A stretch of 64,000 bases of DNA from Parasulfuritortus sp049322515 (GTDB taxonomy: Bacteria > Pseudomonadota > Gammaproteobacteria > Burkholderiales > Thiobacillaceae): the NCBI GenBank assembly GCA_049322515.1, contig JBMOQW010000012.1, positions 62,001-126,000 on the forward strand. The letters are read 5' to 3'. The notes below the pieces were generated by a model that did not search any database, was not told the origin of the DNA, and worked only from the letters and a program-made list of their open reading frames with translations. Positions 18,769 through 27,541 of the stretch are shown here, one piece after another. The position numbers and the translations under genes were made by a program. Numbering within the stretch: the first letter of the stretch is position 1; every line of letters starts with the position of its first letter.

Positions 18769-19355
18769 GGCTTGCTTTCCTTTATCTTGGTGTGGGCGCG
18801 CTGGGTGGCGGCCGGCCAGTCGGCCTTGGCGATCAGCGGCCAGAGGTCGAGGGCACGGTCCAGGGCGGCCTCGATCTCGAGCGCCTCTTCCTTGCGCGGC
18901 GGCTTGAGTACGTAGTTGATCACTTCGTTCCGGTCGCCCGGATGACCGATGCCGATGCGCAGGCGCCAGTAGTCCGGCGTACCCAGGTGCGCGGTGATGT
19001 CCTTGAGGCCGTTGTGTCCGCCGGGGCCACCGCCGAACTTGATGCGCAGCTGGCCAGGCGGAATATCCAGTTCGTCATGCACCACCAGGATCTCGGCGGG
19101 CGCGATCTTGTGGAATCGGGCCAGTGCACCGACTGCCTGACCGGACCGGTTCATGTAGGTCTGCGGCAACAGACACCAGACCCCTTCCGACCGGGCCAGG
19201 CCGGCCAGACCATGGAAACGCGCCTCGCGCGACAGGGACGCGCCCAGCCGCGCGGCCAGCCGCTCACAAAACCAAAACCCGGCGTTGTGCCGGGTTTCGG
19301 AATATTCGGGCCCGGGGTTGCCGAGCCCGACCACGAGTCGCGGAGCGACCGGCAT
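18765..19355 (-). CDS. pth: Peptidyl-tRNA hydrolase
   Basis: Pth hydrolyses peptidyl-tRNA released from stalled ribosomes. The 196-residue product shows GLGNPGPEYSETRHNAGFW with the catalytic histidine in RHNAGF, then VVHDELDIPPGQLRIK with the conserved aspartate, and the GGPGGHNGLKDI loop. It lies between rplY and ychF, six bases after rplY. The start is an ATG. Confidence 0.97.
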   Translation of the reverse strand: MPVAPRLVVGLGNPGPEYSETRHNAGFWFCERLAARLGASLSREARFHGLAGLARSEGVWCLLPQTYMNRSGQAVGALARFHKIAPAEILVVHDELDIPPGQLRIKFGGGPGGHNGLKDITAHLGTPDYWRLRIGIGHPGDRNEVINYVLKPPRKEEALEIEAALDRALDLWPLIAKADWPAATQRAHTKIKESKP

Positions 19356-19361
19356 CGCCTA

Positions 19362-19964
19362 TCAGGCGGCCGGGGCCTCGCCCTCGGCGGCTTCCGCCTT
19401 GGCGCCCAGGATGGTGGCCACGGTGGGGTCCTCGCCCCGGTGCAGCAGCACCGATTCGACACCGGCCGGCAGGTTGAGGTGAGACACGTGGATGGATTGC
19501 CCGACCGCCAGATCCTTGCAGTCCACCTCGATGAATTCGGGCAGGGCCGTGGCCAGGCAGCTCACGTCCAACTCGGTCATGACATGGCTGACCACACCAC
19601 CACCCAGCTTCACACCCGGACAGATGTCCGCGTTGATGAAGTGCAGGGGCACCTTGATGTGGATCTTGTGGGTGGCATCGACGCGCTGGAAGTCGATGTG
19701 CAGGACCTGCACCTTGTAGGGGTGGGTCTGGACATCCTTGAGCAGGACCGGCTGCTTCTCACCCTCCAGGTTGAGGGTCACCACGGACGCGTGGAAAGCC
19801 TCGTGCCGCAGGTTGAGCAGCAGCTCCTTGTGGTCCATGTCGATGGCCAGAGGCGCCTTGTCGGCCCCGTAGACGATGCCCGGCACCCGGCCGGCGCGAC
19901 GCAGGCGGCGGCTCGCACCCGAACCTTGACCGTCACGCTTGGCAGCATTGATTTCGAATTGCAT
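19362..19964 (-). CDS. rplY: 50S ribosomal protein L25/general stress protein Ctc
   Basis: L25 binds 5S rRNA. I take the ATG at 19964 (MQFEINAAKRDGQGSGASRR), 200 residues, because GGAG precedes it by seven bases and the family begins there; the longer open frame upstream runs through the terminator of prs and is not real. The N-terminal L25 domain (about 1–95) is followed by the C-terminal Ctc/TL5 domain, and the tail is alanine- and glutamate-rich. It heads the rplY-pth-ychF operon. Confidence 0.96.
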   Translation of the reverse strand: MQFEINAAKRDGQGSGASRRLRRAGRVPGIVYGADKAPLAIDMDHKELLLNLRHEAFHASVVTLNLEGEKQPVLLKDVQTHPYKVQVLHIDFQRVDATHKIHIKVPLHFINADICPGVKLGGGVVSHVMTELDVSCLATALPEFIEVDCKDLAVGQSIHVSHLNLPAGVESVLLHRGEDPTVATILGAKAEAAEGEAPAA

Positions 19965-19983
19965 TTTTTTCTCCAGATAGAAC

Positions 19984-20007
19984 AAAAAACCGCCCGCGAC
20001 CAGGCGG
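19984..20007 (-). terminator. Intrinsic terminator after prs
   Basis: On the minus strand CCGCCTG–GTCG–CGGGCGG (7 bp, one G-U pair) is followed at once by TTTTTTG. It is placed about 50 bases past the prs stop and just before the rplY ribosome-binding site, so it separates prs from rplY, at least partly. Confidence 0.8.
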
Positions 20008-20059
20008 GTTACTTCGGGAAAGACGTGACGAAACCGCGTGTCACGCCGATCCCAAAAAC

Positions 20060-21010
20060 TTACTCGACGAACAAGGAACTGACCGAATCCTCGTTGCTGA
20101 TCCGGCGAATCGTCTCCGCCAGCAGCTCCGCCACCGACACTTGGCGGATCTTCGGACATTTCGCTGCGTCATCGCGCAGCGGAATGGTGTCGGTCACCAC
20201 CAATTCGTCGAGCTTTGAACCGGCGATCCGCTCGATGGCGCTGCCCGACAGCACCGGGTGGGTGATGTAGGCCATGACCTGCTTCGCGCCATGCTCCTTG
20301 AGCGCGGCGGCGGCCTCGCACAGGGTGTTGGCGGTGTCCACCATGTCGTCCATGATGATGCAGGTGCGGTCCTTGACCTCACCGATGATGTGCATCACCT
20401 TGGCCACGTTCGGCTTCGGTCGGCGCTTGTCGATGATGGCCAGATCGCAATCCAGGCGCTTGGCCACCGCCCGGGCGCGCACCACACCGCCGACGTCGGG
20501 CGACACCACCATCAGGTTGTCGTGGTCCTGCTTCCAGATGTCACCCATCAGGATCGGCGTCGAATAGACGTTGTCGACCGGGATGTCGAAGAAGCCCTGG
20601 ATCTGGTCCGAGTGCAGATCCATGGTCAGCAGGCGATTGACGCCGACCACGGTCAGCATGTCGGCCACCACGCGCGCGGTGATCGGCACCCGCGCCGAAC
20701 GCACCCGACGATCCTGGCGGGCGTAGCCGAAGTAAGGGATGGCGGCGGTGATGCGACCGGCCGAGGCACGCCGCAGGGCATCCACCATCAACATCACTTC
20801 CATGAGGTTGTCGTTGGTCGGCATGCACGTGGACTGCAATACGAAGACGTCCTTGCCGCGAACGTTTTCGAGGATCTCCACCGCCACCTCACCATCCGAG
20901 AACCGGCCGACCGTGGCCCGTCCCAGGCGAATGTTGAGGCTGCGCGCCACTTCTTCGGCAAGCTTGGGATTCGCGTTGCCGGTAAACACCATCAAGCTGT
21001 CGTAGGCCAC
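20060..21010 (-). CDS. prs: Ribose-phosphate pyrophosphokinase
   Basis: Prs makes PRPP from ribose 5-phosphate and ATP for nucleotide, histidine and tryptophan synthesis. The start is taken as GTG at 21010 (AYDSLMVFTGNANPKLAEEV follows), giving 316 residues, matching the family; upstream codons belong to the tRNA-Gln terminator region. Visible signatures are the FSDGEVAVEILENVRGKDVF region, YFGYARQDRR, DLHSDQIQGFFD and the PRPP loop DDMVDTANTLCEAA. It lies downstream of tRNA-Gln, as usual in proteobacteria. Confidence 0.96.
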   Translation of the reverse strand: MAYDSLMVFTGNANPKLAEEVARSLNIRLGRATVGRFSDGEVAVEILENVRGKDVFVLQSTCMPTNDNLMEVMLMVDALRRASAGRITAAIPYFGYARQDRRVRSARVPITARVVADMLTVVGVNRLLTMDLHSDQIQGFFDIPVDNVYSTPILMGDIWKQDHDNLMVVSPDVGGVVRARAVAKRLDCDLAIIDKRRPKPNVAKVMHIIGEVKDRTCIIMDDMVDTANTLCEAAAALKEHGAKQVMAYITHPVLSGSAIERIAGSKLDELVVTDTIPLRDDAAKCPKIRQVSVAELLAETIRRISNEDSVSSLFVE

Positions 21011-21033
21011 TGAACTAACCCGCGCGGATGACG

Positions 21034-21069
21034 AAAAAACAAAAAAGCGCGCGGCCACGCCGCACGCTT
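21034..21069 (-). terminator. Intrinsic terminator after tRNA-Gln
   Basis: The minus strand forms AAGCGTGCGGC–GTG–GCCGCGCGCTT (11 bp with one T-G pair), followed by TTTTGTTTTTT. It begins eight bases past the tRNA CCA end. It would release the ispE–tRNA-Gln transcript before prs, so prs probably has some promoter activity of its own or depends on readthrough. Confidence 0.85.
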
Positions 21070-21076
21070 GTGCATT

Positions 21077-21151
21077 TGGCTGGGGAGGTAGGGATCGAAC
21101 CTACGAATGCCGGAATCAAAATCCGGTGCCTTACCACTTGGCGACTCCCCA
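21077..21151 (-). tRNA. tRNA-Gln (TTG anticodon)
   Basis: Acceptor stem TGGGGAG/CTCCCCA, discriminator G and encoded CCA; anticodon stem CCGGA/TCCGG around TTTTGAT gives anticodon TTG. It starts ten bases after the ispE stop and is most likely cut out of a lolB-ispE-tRNA transcript. Confidence 0.96.
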
Positions 21152-21161
21152 AGCTTGGCGG

Positions 21162-21983
21162 TCAAGTCCCGTCGTACATCGGATGCACGTCGAGACCGTC
21201 CGCCACAAAACCGTTCATGCCCACCGGTCGCCGGGCAAACACCGCCTCGGCCTCGGCCCGATCCGGAAAAGCCGCAAATACGCAGGCGCCGGAACCGGTC
21301 ATGCGGGCATCGCCGAACTGTCCGAGCCACCGTAGATATTCGCCTATCACGGGATAGGTCGCCACCGCCACCGGCTCCAGATCGTTATGCCCACCTGAGA
21401 GGGCCGGGATTTTCATCTCTGGCGTGTCCCGTGTCAATCCCGGATGCGAAAAAATCGCCGCCGTGGCCACCTGGACAGGCGGGATCAGCACCACATAGCT
21501 GGCGGGTGGCAGGGTCACGGCACGCAGGCGTTCACCCACCCCCTCGGCGAAGGCCGTGCGACCAAACACGAACACGGGCACGTCGGCCCCCAGGGCCAGC
21601 CCAAGGGCCTGGAGCGCCTCACGTGACATATTCAGGTGCCACAACCGGTTCAGGGCCAGCAACACCGTGGCGGCATCGGAACTGCCACCACCCAGGCCTC
21701 CCCCCAGGGGCAGCCGTTTCTCGAGGCCGATGTCGGCCCCCAGGCCACAGCCCGTGTGCGACTGCAACAAGCGTGCGGCACGATGGCACAAGTCGGTCTC
21801 GACTGGCACTCCAGGCAAAGGCGCGTGCAAACGGATTTCACCATCGTCACGCACGCCGACATGCACCGTGTCACCATGGTCGACGAAGCGGAACAGGCTT
21901 TGCAGGAGATGGTAGCCATCCGGTCGGCGGCCCACCACGTGCAGGTACAGGTTCAGTTTGGCGGGCGCGGGATACGGCGTCAT
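21162..21983 (-). CDS. ispE: 4-diphosphocytidyl-2-C-methyl-D-erythritol kinase
   Basis: IspE phosphorylates CDP-ME in the MEP route to isoprenoid precursors. The 273-residue GHMP kinase begins MTPYPAPAKLNLYLHVVGRR with the substrate lysine/asparagine motif, and has the ATP loop LPLGGGLGGGSSDAATVLLA at about residues 89–108 and the C-terminal MTGSGACVFAAF motif. The start overlaps the lolB stop by four bases (ATGA). Confidence 0.97.
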   Translation of the reverse strand: MTPYPAPAKLNLYLHVVGRRPDGYHLLQSLFRFVDHGDTVHVGVRDDGEIRLHAPLPGVPVETDLCHRAARLLQSHTGCGLGADIGLEKRLPLGGGLGGGSSDAATVLLALNRLWHLNMSREALQALGLALGADVPVFVFGRTAFAEGVGERLRAVTLPPASYVVLIPPVQVATAAIFSHPGLTRDTPEMKIPALSGGHNDLEPVAVATYPVIGEYLRWLGQFGDARMTGSGACVFAAFPDRAEAEAVFARRPVGMNGFVADGLDVHPMYDGT

Positions 21984-22567
21984 AACGGCTCCCAGACATC
22001 CACCACCAGCCGGAATTCCAGATCACCCCGACTGGCGAACACCCGACCGGGCAACCAGCGCCCGGCCACTTCACGGTACCGGCTGTATTCGATCTGCCAG
22101 CCATCCTGGTCGAGCCGGGCAATCCGACCGTCTTCTCCAGCGATGGCCTGGAAGTCGCCGCCCGGACGCGGCAAGGCGGACAGCCACCAGACCAGCCCGT
22201 CGAGCGGCAAGGCCACGCCCAGAAGACGTTCGAGCATCTGCGCGTCATTCGCCTCACGCACCTCGACGCCATCGGCGGTGCGCAGCACCAGGGTACCGGC
22301 CTCGCGCTGGATCTCTGCCGCGCCCTGACCCAGCGGACCGGATACCAGCAGGCGTTCTACGGCACCGGCCCGTCGCCAATCCAAAGTGCCAGACAGGTTC
22401 TGCGCCTCGCGCTTGACCGAGACCCGCCCGGTCAGTTGGAAGGCCTCGACCGGAACCTGGCCGCGCAGGGCGTCCTGGGCAATTCGCACGCCACTGCCGG
22501 CACACCCGGCCAACACCAGGCAACACGCCAGCAGGCGGACGCCCCGCAATAGGGTGAGCGAACGCAT
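21980..22567 (-). CDS. lolB: Outer-membrane lipoprotein LolB
   Basis: LolB accepts lipoproteins from LolA and inserts them in the outer membrane. The 195-residue product has a lipoprotein signal (LLACCLVLAGC, lipid-attached Cys at about 22), then a beta-rich domain with the conserved FQLTGRVSVKREAQNLSGTLDW start. It is flanked by the usual neighbour ispE and overlaps both neighbours by a few bases (TGATG and ATGA), so it is translationally coupled. Confidence 0.93.
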   Translation of the reverse strand: MRSLTLLRGVRLLACCLVLAGCAGSGVRIAQDALRGQVPVEAFQLTGRVSVKREAQNLSGTLDWRRAGAVERLLVSGPLGQGAAEIQREAGTLVLRTADGVEVREANDAQMLERLLGVALPLDGLVWWLSALPRPGGDFQAIAGEDGRIARLDQDGWQIEYSRYREVAGRWLPGRVFASRGDLEFRLVVDVWEPL

Positions 22568-24279
22568 CAGCGGCTGAAGCGTGTGATGGTGTCCTTGAGC
22601 ACGTCGTTGTCCGGGTAGTCCTTGAGCGACCCTTGCCAGACCTTGCGTGCCTCGTCCCGTTGTCCGGTCGCCCAGAGCGCCTCACCCAGATGGGCGGCGA
22701 TCTCGGGATCGTCTCGCCGAGCGTAGGCCCGCCGCAAATAGTCGACCGCCTCGGCCAGCTTGCCGGACTTGAACAGAGCCCAGCCCATGCTGTCGAGAAT
22801 GAAGGGGTCTTCCGGACTCAGCGTGAGGGCTTTGTCGAGCAGTTCGATGCCTTCCGCCAGCCGGTCGGTCCGGTCGACCAGTGTGTAGCCGAGGGCGTTG
22901 TAGGCGTGGGCGTGCTCGGGGTCGAGCGCAATCAGCTTGCGCAGGTCGGCTTCCGATTCGACCAGCCGGCCCAGCCGTTCGGCGATCATGGCGCGGTCGT
23001 AGAGCAGATCACCAGATTCAGGCAAACCGGTCAACGCGTGGCTGAGCACCTCGTAGGCCTCGGCAAGGCGGTTCGCTTCGCGCAACAGTTGGGCCTCGGC
23101 TTGGTAGCGCTGGGTCTGGGTCGCCTCGGTCGGGGTTTCGAGCGCCTTCAGGAGGGCACGGCCCGCCTCGACCTGGCCAAGCTTGCCATGCACCACGGCG
23201 GCCTTGAGCCGTGCCGAGAAGTAATGCTCGCTGGGCTGAACCTTCAGGTACCAGTCCAGTGCCGCCGGATAGTCCTTGCGGCCTTCCATGATCTGGCCCT
23301 GGTAGACGCGGATCAGGTCATCGTCGACGAAACCATGCGCCAGGGCCTGGTCCAGGTAACGTCCGGCCGCTTCGAGATCGCTCATCTGCATGGCCAGCAG
23401 GCCGATCGCGAAATACAGTTCGGGATTGCTCGGCGCACCCCGGATCAAGGTATCGAACTCGGCGCGGGCAGCTTCGTAGCGGCCGGCCTTGGCCAGCTCC
23501 TTGGCATAGGCCTGGCGCAGCCGGGCCGCACCAGGGTGGGCCTCAAGGAAGGATTGCCAGTAGGCCAGCACGGGCTCGTCGCCGGCCCGTGACAAGGCCT
23601 GCCCCTTGAGCAAGGCAGCCGCCTCCCAGTCGGGACGCACACGCAAGGCTTCATCCAGGGCCGCCAAGGCCTGCGCCTGCTGCCCCGCAGCCAATGCCAT
23701 CTGGGCCACGGCCATCGACGCCTCGGGCAAACCCGGGTAGCCGGCCGCCAGATCCTTGATCAGGGCCAGGGCGGCCATCTTGTCCTTGGCCCGGGCCAGC
23801 ATGCCGTGCAATTGCGGGAATGCTTTCGCCGGGGAGCCGTGACCCATGCGCAACAAAATCTCGATGTGCGGGCGTGCCTCATCGAGGCGGTCCGAACTGA
23901 TCAGAATTCCGGCCAGGCTTTGCCGGGCGCGCACGGTCTCGGGCTCCAGTTCCACCCACAGTTGTGCCATCCGGGCGCTGGTCGCGGCATCGCGGGCATA
24001 GGTGGCGATTTCGCCGGCCCGGCGAACCACGCGCGGGTCGCGGGTCTTTTCAGCCAAGTCGACATAGGCTTCCTTGGCCAGGGCGAGGTCGCCACGCTGG
24101 CCGGCGATCTCGCCCAGGAGGAACTGGTAGAGCAGCGGCGAAGTCAGCGCCGAGGCGGGGGCGTGTGCCGCGGTGGGGGCGGCCGCCGTGCCGGGGTCAG
24201 CCTTGGGAACCATCGGCGATTGGGCACACGCGGTCAGCGAAGCCAGGGCAAGCATAAGGGGGAGCGGTGTGCGGTTCAT
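22567..24279 (-). CDS. TPR-repeat outer-membrane lipoprotein
   Basis: I chose the ATG at 24279 (MNRTPLPLMLALASLTAC), giving about 570 residues with a lipoprotein signal whose lipobox is LTAC; the open frame further upstream overlaps the divergent promoter region. The rest is a long array of tetratricopeptide repeats, for example NPELYFAIGLLAMQMSDLEA, HAHAYNALGYTLVDRTDRLA and DPFILDSMGWALFKSGKLAE near the C-terminus. Such proteins scaffold envelope complexes; no specific partner can be named. It heads the TPR–lolB–ispE–tRNA-Gln operon and overlaps lolB by one base. Confidence 0.9.
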   Translation of the reverse strand: MNRTPLPLMLALASLTACAQSPMVPKADPGTAAAPTAAHAPASALTSPLLYQFLLGEIAGQRGDLALAKEAYVDLAEKTRDPRVVRRAGEIATYARDAATSARMAQLWVELEPETVRARQSLAGILISSDRLDEARPHIEILLRMGHGSPAKAFPQLHGMLARAKDKMAALALIKDLAAGYPGLPEASMAVAQMALAAGQQAQALAALDEALRVRPDWEAAALLKGQALSRAGDEPVLAYWQSFLEAHPGAARLRQAYAKELAKAGRYEAARAEFDTLIRGAPSNPELYFAIGLLAMQMSDLEAAGRYLDQALAHGFVDDDLIRVYQGQIMEGRKDYPAALDWYLKVQPSEHYFSARLKAAVVHGKLGQVEAGRALLKALETPTEATQTQRYQAEAQLLREANRLAEAYEVLSHALTGLPESGDLLYDRAMIAERLGRLVESEADLRKLIALDPEHAHAYNALGYTLVDRTDRLAEGIELLDKALTLSPEDPFILDSMGWALFKSGKLAEAVDYLRRAYARRDDPEIAAHLGEALWATGQRDEARKVWQGSLKDYPDNDVLKDTITRFSR

Positions 24280-24306
24280 CGGCTGCATTTCCACGGGGGT
24301 TGATGC

Positions 24307-24335
24307 ATTATGCAGAACCCCTTGGCCGCTGAGAA
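24307..24335 (-). promoter_or_regulatory. Possible promoter of the TPR–lolB–ispE operon
   Basis: On the minus strand TTCTCA (24330–24335) and CATAAT (24307–24312) are 17 bases apart, about 30 bases before the chosen start codon. The -35 matches four of six consensus positions. The position between divergent genes supports it, but the match is modest. Confidence 0.4.
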
Positions 24336-24368
24336 GTTCCGGGATCCCCGGAGCCACACATTGCCGAC

Positions 24369-25184
24369 ATGCCCGAATTGCCTGAAGTCGAAACCGTCCT
24401 GCGTGGCCTGACCCCGCACCTGACCGGACGCCGGCTCGCCGGTGCCGAGGTGCGCGAGCCGCGCCTGCGCTGGCCGATCCCCCCCGACCTCCCTGCACGC
24501 CTGGCCGGCCGCCAGATCACCGTCCTGACCAGGCGCGGCAAATATCTCATTGTCCACCTCGACGCCGGCCACTTGATCCTGCACCTGGGCATGTCCGGCA
24601 GCCTGCGCCTGGTGCCTGCCGGCACGGCCCCGGAAAAGCACGATCACGTCGACCTGCTGCTCGCCGACGGCACGCGCCTGCGCTTTCGCGACCCACGCCG
24701 GTTTGGCGCGCTGCTCTGGAGCGAGGCGCCGGCCACCCACCCCCTGATCGCACCGCTCGGCATCGAACCCCTGGAACCCGGTTTCGACGCCGAATGGCTG
24801 TATCGCCAGACCCGGGGCCGCCAGGTGCCGATCAAGGCCTGGCTGATGGATGCCCACCGCATCGTCGGTATCGGCAATATCTACGCCAACGAAGCCCTGT
24901 TTCATGCCGGCATCCATCCCCTGCTGCCAGCCGGGCGACTGACCCGACCGCGCACGCAGCGTCTGGTCACCGCAATCAAGGCGACATTGGCGCGGGCCAT
25001 CGAGGCCGGCGGCAGCAGCCTGCGTGACTTCGTCGACAGCCATGGCGAGCCCGGCTATTTCCAGCAGACTTATCAGGTCTATGGTCGGGCCGGCGAACCT
25101 TGTCACCATTGCGGCACGCCGATCCGTTTAACCCGACTCGGCAACCGGGCAACCAGTTTTTGCCCGCATTGCCAGCCCAGATGA
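24369..25184 (+). CDS. mutM: Formamidopyrimidine-DNA glycosylase
   Basis: MutM/Fpg removes 8-oxoguanine and formamidopyrimidines and nicks the abasic site. The 271-residue product starts MPELPEVETVLRGL, with catalytic Pro2 and Glu3 after Met removal, has the conserved lysine in TRRGKYLIVHLD at about residue 58, and ends in the zinc finger CHHCGTPI...FCPHCQ. The gene is divergent from the TPR lipoprotein gene, 89 bases apart. Confidence 0.97.
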   Translation: MPELPEVETVLRGLTPHLTGRRLAGAEVREPRLRWPIPPDLPARLAGRQITVLTRRGKYLIVHLDAGHLILHLGMSGSLRLVPAGTAPEKHDHVDLLLADGTRLRFRDPRRFGALLWSEAPATHPLIAPLGIEPLEPGFDAEWLYRQTRGRQVPIKAWLMDAHRIVGIGNIYANEALFHAGIHPLLPAGRLTRPRTQRLVTAIKATLARAIEAGGSSLRDFVDSHGEPGYFQQTYQVYGRAGEPCHHCGTPIRLTRLGNRATSFCPHCQPR

Positions 25185-25249
25185 CATAAAGCCCTTATAG
25201 AACAAGTGGTTCCTATGCTAGATTGGCGTAAGACCTCAAGGAGACCGCG

Positions 25250-27211
25250 ATGAGCAGCCTTTCCCTCGCCTCTGATTTCGAAGCCTACAGCCAGTGGCGC
25301 GCCAGCCTGTCTGACCATATCGCCGACTACCGGCAGTGGCTGAACCGGGAGGACCTGAACGATTCGCAGCGCGACCTGCGCTTGCAGCAACTGCTCGACC
25401 GACTGGCCGAGGACAAGCTGCACGTGGCCTTCATCGCCGAGTTCTCGCGCGGCAAATCGGAGCTGATCAACGCGATCTTCCTGTCGGACCTGAAGCAGCG
25501 GCTGTTGCCGTCCACGGCCGGCCGCACCACCATGTGCCCCACCGAGTTGCTCTATGACGCGAGCAAGCCGCCCCAGGTGGAACTGTTGCCGATCGACACC
25601 CGCGCGACCAACGCGCCGGTTTCCGAATACCGCAACTATCCGGAAGAATGGATCCGCATCCCCATGAACGTCAGTTCTCCGGACAGCGTCCGCGAGGCCA
25701 TGCTGGAAGTGTGCCGGGTAAAATCGGTCAGTGTCGAGGATGCGACGCGGTTTGGCCTCTACACCGCCGACGCGACCGAGTATTCGGCGCCGCTCAACGA
25801 GGACGGCCGGGTTTCCATTCCGGCCTGGCGCCACGCCATCATCAACTTTCCCCATCCCTTCCTGGAAAAGGGCCTGGTGGTCTACGACACCCCTGGGCTC
25901 AACGCCATCGGCGTCGAACCCGAGCTGACCTACAGCCTGCTGCCCAATGCCCACGCCGTGTTGTTCGTGCTCGCAGCCGACACCGGGGTCACCAAGTCGG
26001 ATATCCAGGTCTGGCGCGATCACATCAACCTGCGCGGCACCCAGAAGGGCCGCCTGGTCGCGCTCAACAAGATCGACGGCCTGTGGGACGAGCTCAAGAC
26101 CGAGGCCCAGATCGAAGCCGAGATCAACAAGCAGGTGAAGAGCTGTTCCGACCTGCTCGGACTGGACGCACGCAACATTTTCCCGGTATCGGCCCAGAAG
26201 GGCCTGCTGGCAAAGATCCAGGGCGACGTCCCCCTGCTTGCCCGGAGTCAATTGCAGGCCTTGGAAAAGGCACTCAGCGAAGAACTGATCGCGTCCAAGC
26301 AGGAGCTGGTCCGCGACCAGACCGAGTCCGAGCTCACCGACCTGCTCGGCTCGAGCCGTGCCCTATTGCAGAGCCGCTACGACAATATCGAAGAACAGTT
26401 GAGTGAGCTGCGCGGCCTGCAGGGCAAGAACCAGGACGTGGTCGAACACATCATGGTCAAGATCGCCCAGGACAAGGAGGCCTTCGAGCGCGGCCTGCAG
26501 CATTTCCAGGCCCTGCGCAGCGTGTTTTCACAGCACAGCGTGCAATTGTTCCAGATCATCGGCATCGACCACATGAAAGCCGAAATCGCCAAGGTCCGTG
26601 CGTCAATGGTGCAAAGTCGTTTCACCCGGGGCCTGCGCGAGGCCATGAACAGCTTTTTCCGGGATGTCGAGACCAACATGCACAAGGCGACCGCCCAGGT
26701 CGAGGAAATCAACCACATGATGGAGGCCATGTACCGCAAGCTGAACACCGAGCACGGCATGGCCCGCTACTCGGTCCCGGGTTTCTCCATGCTGCGTTAT
26801 GCCAAGGAGCTGAAACGCCTGGAAGACGCCTACAACCAGCAGATCAACAACCTGTTCACCCTGTTGACCACCGAACAGTACCAACTGACCAGCCGCTTCT
26901 TCGAAACCATTGCCAGCCGCGTGCTGCGCATCTTCGAAATCTGCAACAAGGAAGCCGAATCCTGGCTGCGCGCGGTGATGTCGCCCATGGAAAGCCAGGT
27001 CCGGGAACACCAGATGCAGCTACGCCGGCGCCTGGAGAGCGTGAAGCGCATCCACAAGGCCGCCGACACCCTGGGCGACCGCATCGACGAATTGCTTCAG
27101 ATGCAGGGCGAGGCGAAGCGCCAGCTGGCCGAGCTGGACCAGGCCACCGGCCTGATCCAACAGCTCCTGAACCGACCGGTGCATTCCGAGGCCATCGTTC
27201 TGGCGGCCTGA
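25250..27211 (+). CDS. Dynamin-like GTPase family protein
   Basis: This 653-residue protein has a dynamin-type GTPase domain: G1 AEFSRGKS at residues 63–70 (the first glycine of the classical P-loop is replaced by alanine), G2 threonines near 93–94, G3 DTPGLN at 213–218 and G4 NKID at 273–276. Residues from about 340 on are predicted to be long helices and coiled coil (for example EQLSELRGLQGKNQDVVEHI). No clear transmembrane segment is visible, so membrane action, if any, would be peripheral. AAGGAG lies six bases before the ATG. It appears monocistronic, between mutM and a convergent ferredoxin gene. Family members are implicated in membrane remodelling or stress response; the role here is unknown. 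Confidence 0.85.
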   Translation: MSSLSLASDFEAYSQWRASLSDHIADYRQWLNREDLNDSQRDLRLQQLLDRLAEDKLHVAFIAEFSRGKSELINAIFLSDLKQRLLPSTAGRTTMCPTELLYDASKPPQVELLPIDTRATNAPVSEYRNYPEEWIRIPMNVSSPDSVREAMLEVCRVKSVSVEDATRFGLYTADATEYSAPLNEDGRVSIPAWRHAIINFPHPFLEKGLVVYDTPGLNAIGVEPELTYSLLPNAHAVLFVLAADTGVTKSDIQVWRDHINLRGTQKGRLVALNKIDGLWDELKTEAQIEAEINKQVKSCSDLLGLDARNIFPVSAQKGLLAKIQGDVPLLARSQLQALEKALSEELIASKQELVRDQTESELTDLLGSSRALLQSRYDNIEEQLSELRGLQGKNQDVVEHIMVKIAQDKEAFERGLQHFQALRSVFSQHSVQLFQIIGIDHMKAEIAKVRASMVQSRFTRGLREAMNSFFRDVETNMHKATAQVEEINHMMEAMYRKLNTEHGMARYSVPGFSMLRYAKELKRLEDAYNQQINNLFTLLTTEQYQLTSRFFETIASRVLRIFEICNKEAESWLRAVMSPMESQVREHQMQLRRRLESVKRIHKAADTLGDRIDELLQMQGEAKRQLAELDQATGLIQQLLNRPVHSEAIVLAA

Positions 27212-27222
27212 GCCGGCGTGGC

Positions 27223-27247
27223 GCATGCCCCTGGGGCAGGGGCATGC
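27223..27247. terminator. Hairpin between convergent GTPase and ferredoxin genes
   Basis: GCATGCCCCT and AGGGGCATGC form a perfect 10-bp stem around GGGGC, midway in the 46-base gap between two convergent genes. No T-tract follows on either strand. Its position fits a shared bidirectional transcript end. Confidence 0.5.
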
Positions 27248-27257
27248 CGGGCACGGA

Positions 27258-27509
27258 TCAGCCGCCCGAGGTCAGCTTCACGTACTTGGCGTACAACTGA
27301 TCCTTGTCTTCGACGTAGTCCGGGTTGACCGGAATGCAGTCGACCGGACAGACCTCTCGGCATTGCGGGGTATCGAAATGGCCGACGCATTCCGTGCACT
27401 TGTTGGGGTCGATGATGTAGATGTCTTCCCCCTGGGTAATCGCGCCGTTCGGGCACTCGGGTTCACACACATCGCAGTTGATGCACTCGTCGGTAATCAT
27501 CAGGGCCAT
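27258..27509 (-). CDS. 2[4Fe-4S] ferredoxin, YfhL/Allochromatium type
   Basis: The 83-residue electron carrier has two cluster motifs: CINCDVCEPEC followed by a later CP motif, and the second with an insertion, CTECVGHFDTPQCREVCP. This insertion between cysteines and the C-terminal helical extension define the Alvin-type ferredoxins with very low and unequal cluster potentials. Nothing nearby identifies its redox partner; coaD lies 32 bases upstream on the same strand, so it may be co-transcribed with rsmD-coaD. Confidence 0.92.
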   Translation of the reverse strand: MALMITDECINCDVCEPECPNGAITQGEDIYIIDPNKCTECVGHFDTPQCREVCPVDCIPVNPDYVEDKDQLYAKYVKLTSGG

Positions 27510-27541
27510 CTTGGTTTTCCTTCACCTAGTTATTGAAATCA

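Noticed and set aside
19965..20159. N-terminal extension of rplY
   Set aside because: It would cross the prs terminator and the end of prs; the ATG at 19964 has a proper ribosome-binding site and the family start.
24280..24498. N-terminal extension of the TPR lipoprotein
   Set aside because: It overlaps the divergent mutM gene and would hide the lipoprotein signal that starts at 24279.
24276..26251. Minus-strand frames of 277 and 382 codons opposite mutM and the GTPase
   Set aside because: Antisense shadows; mutM and the dynamin-like protein have unmistakable motifs on the plus strand.
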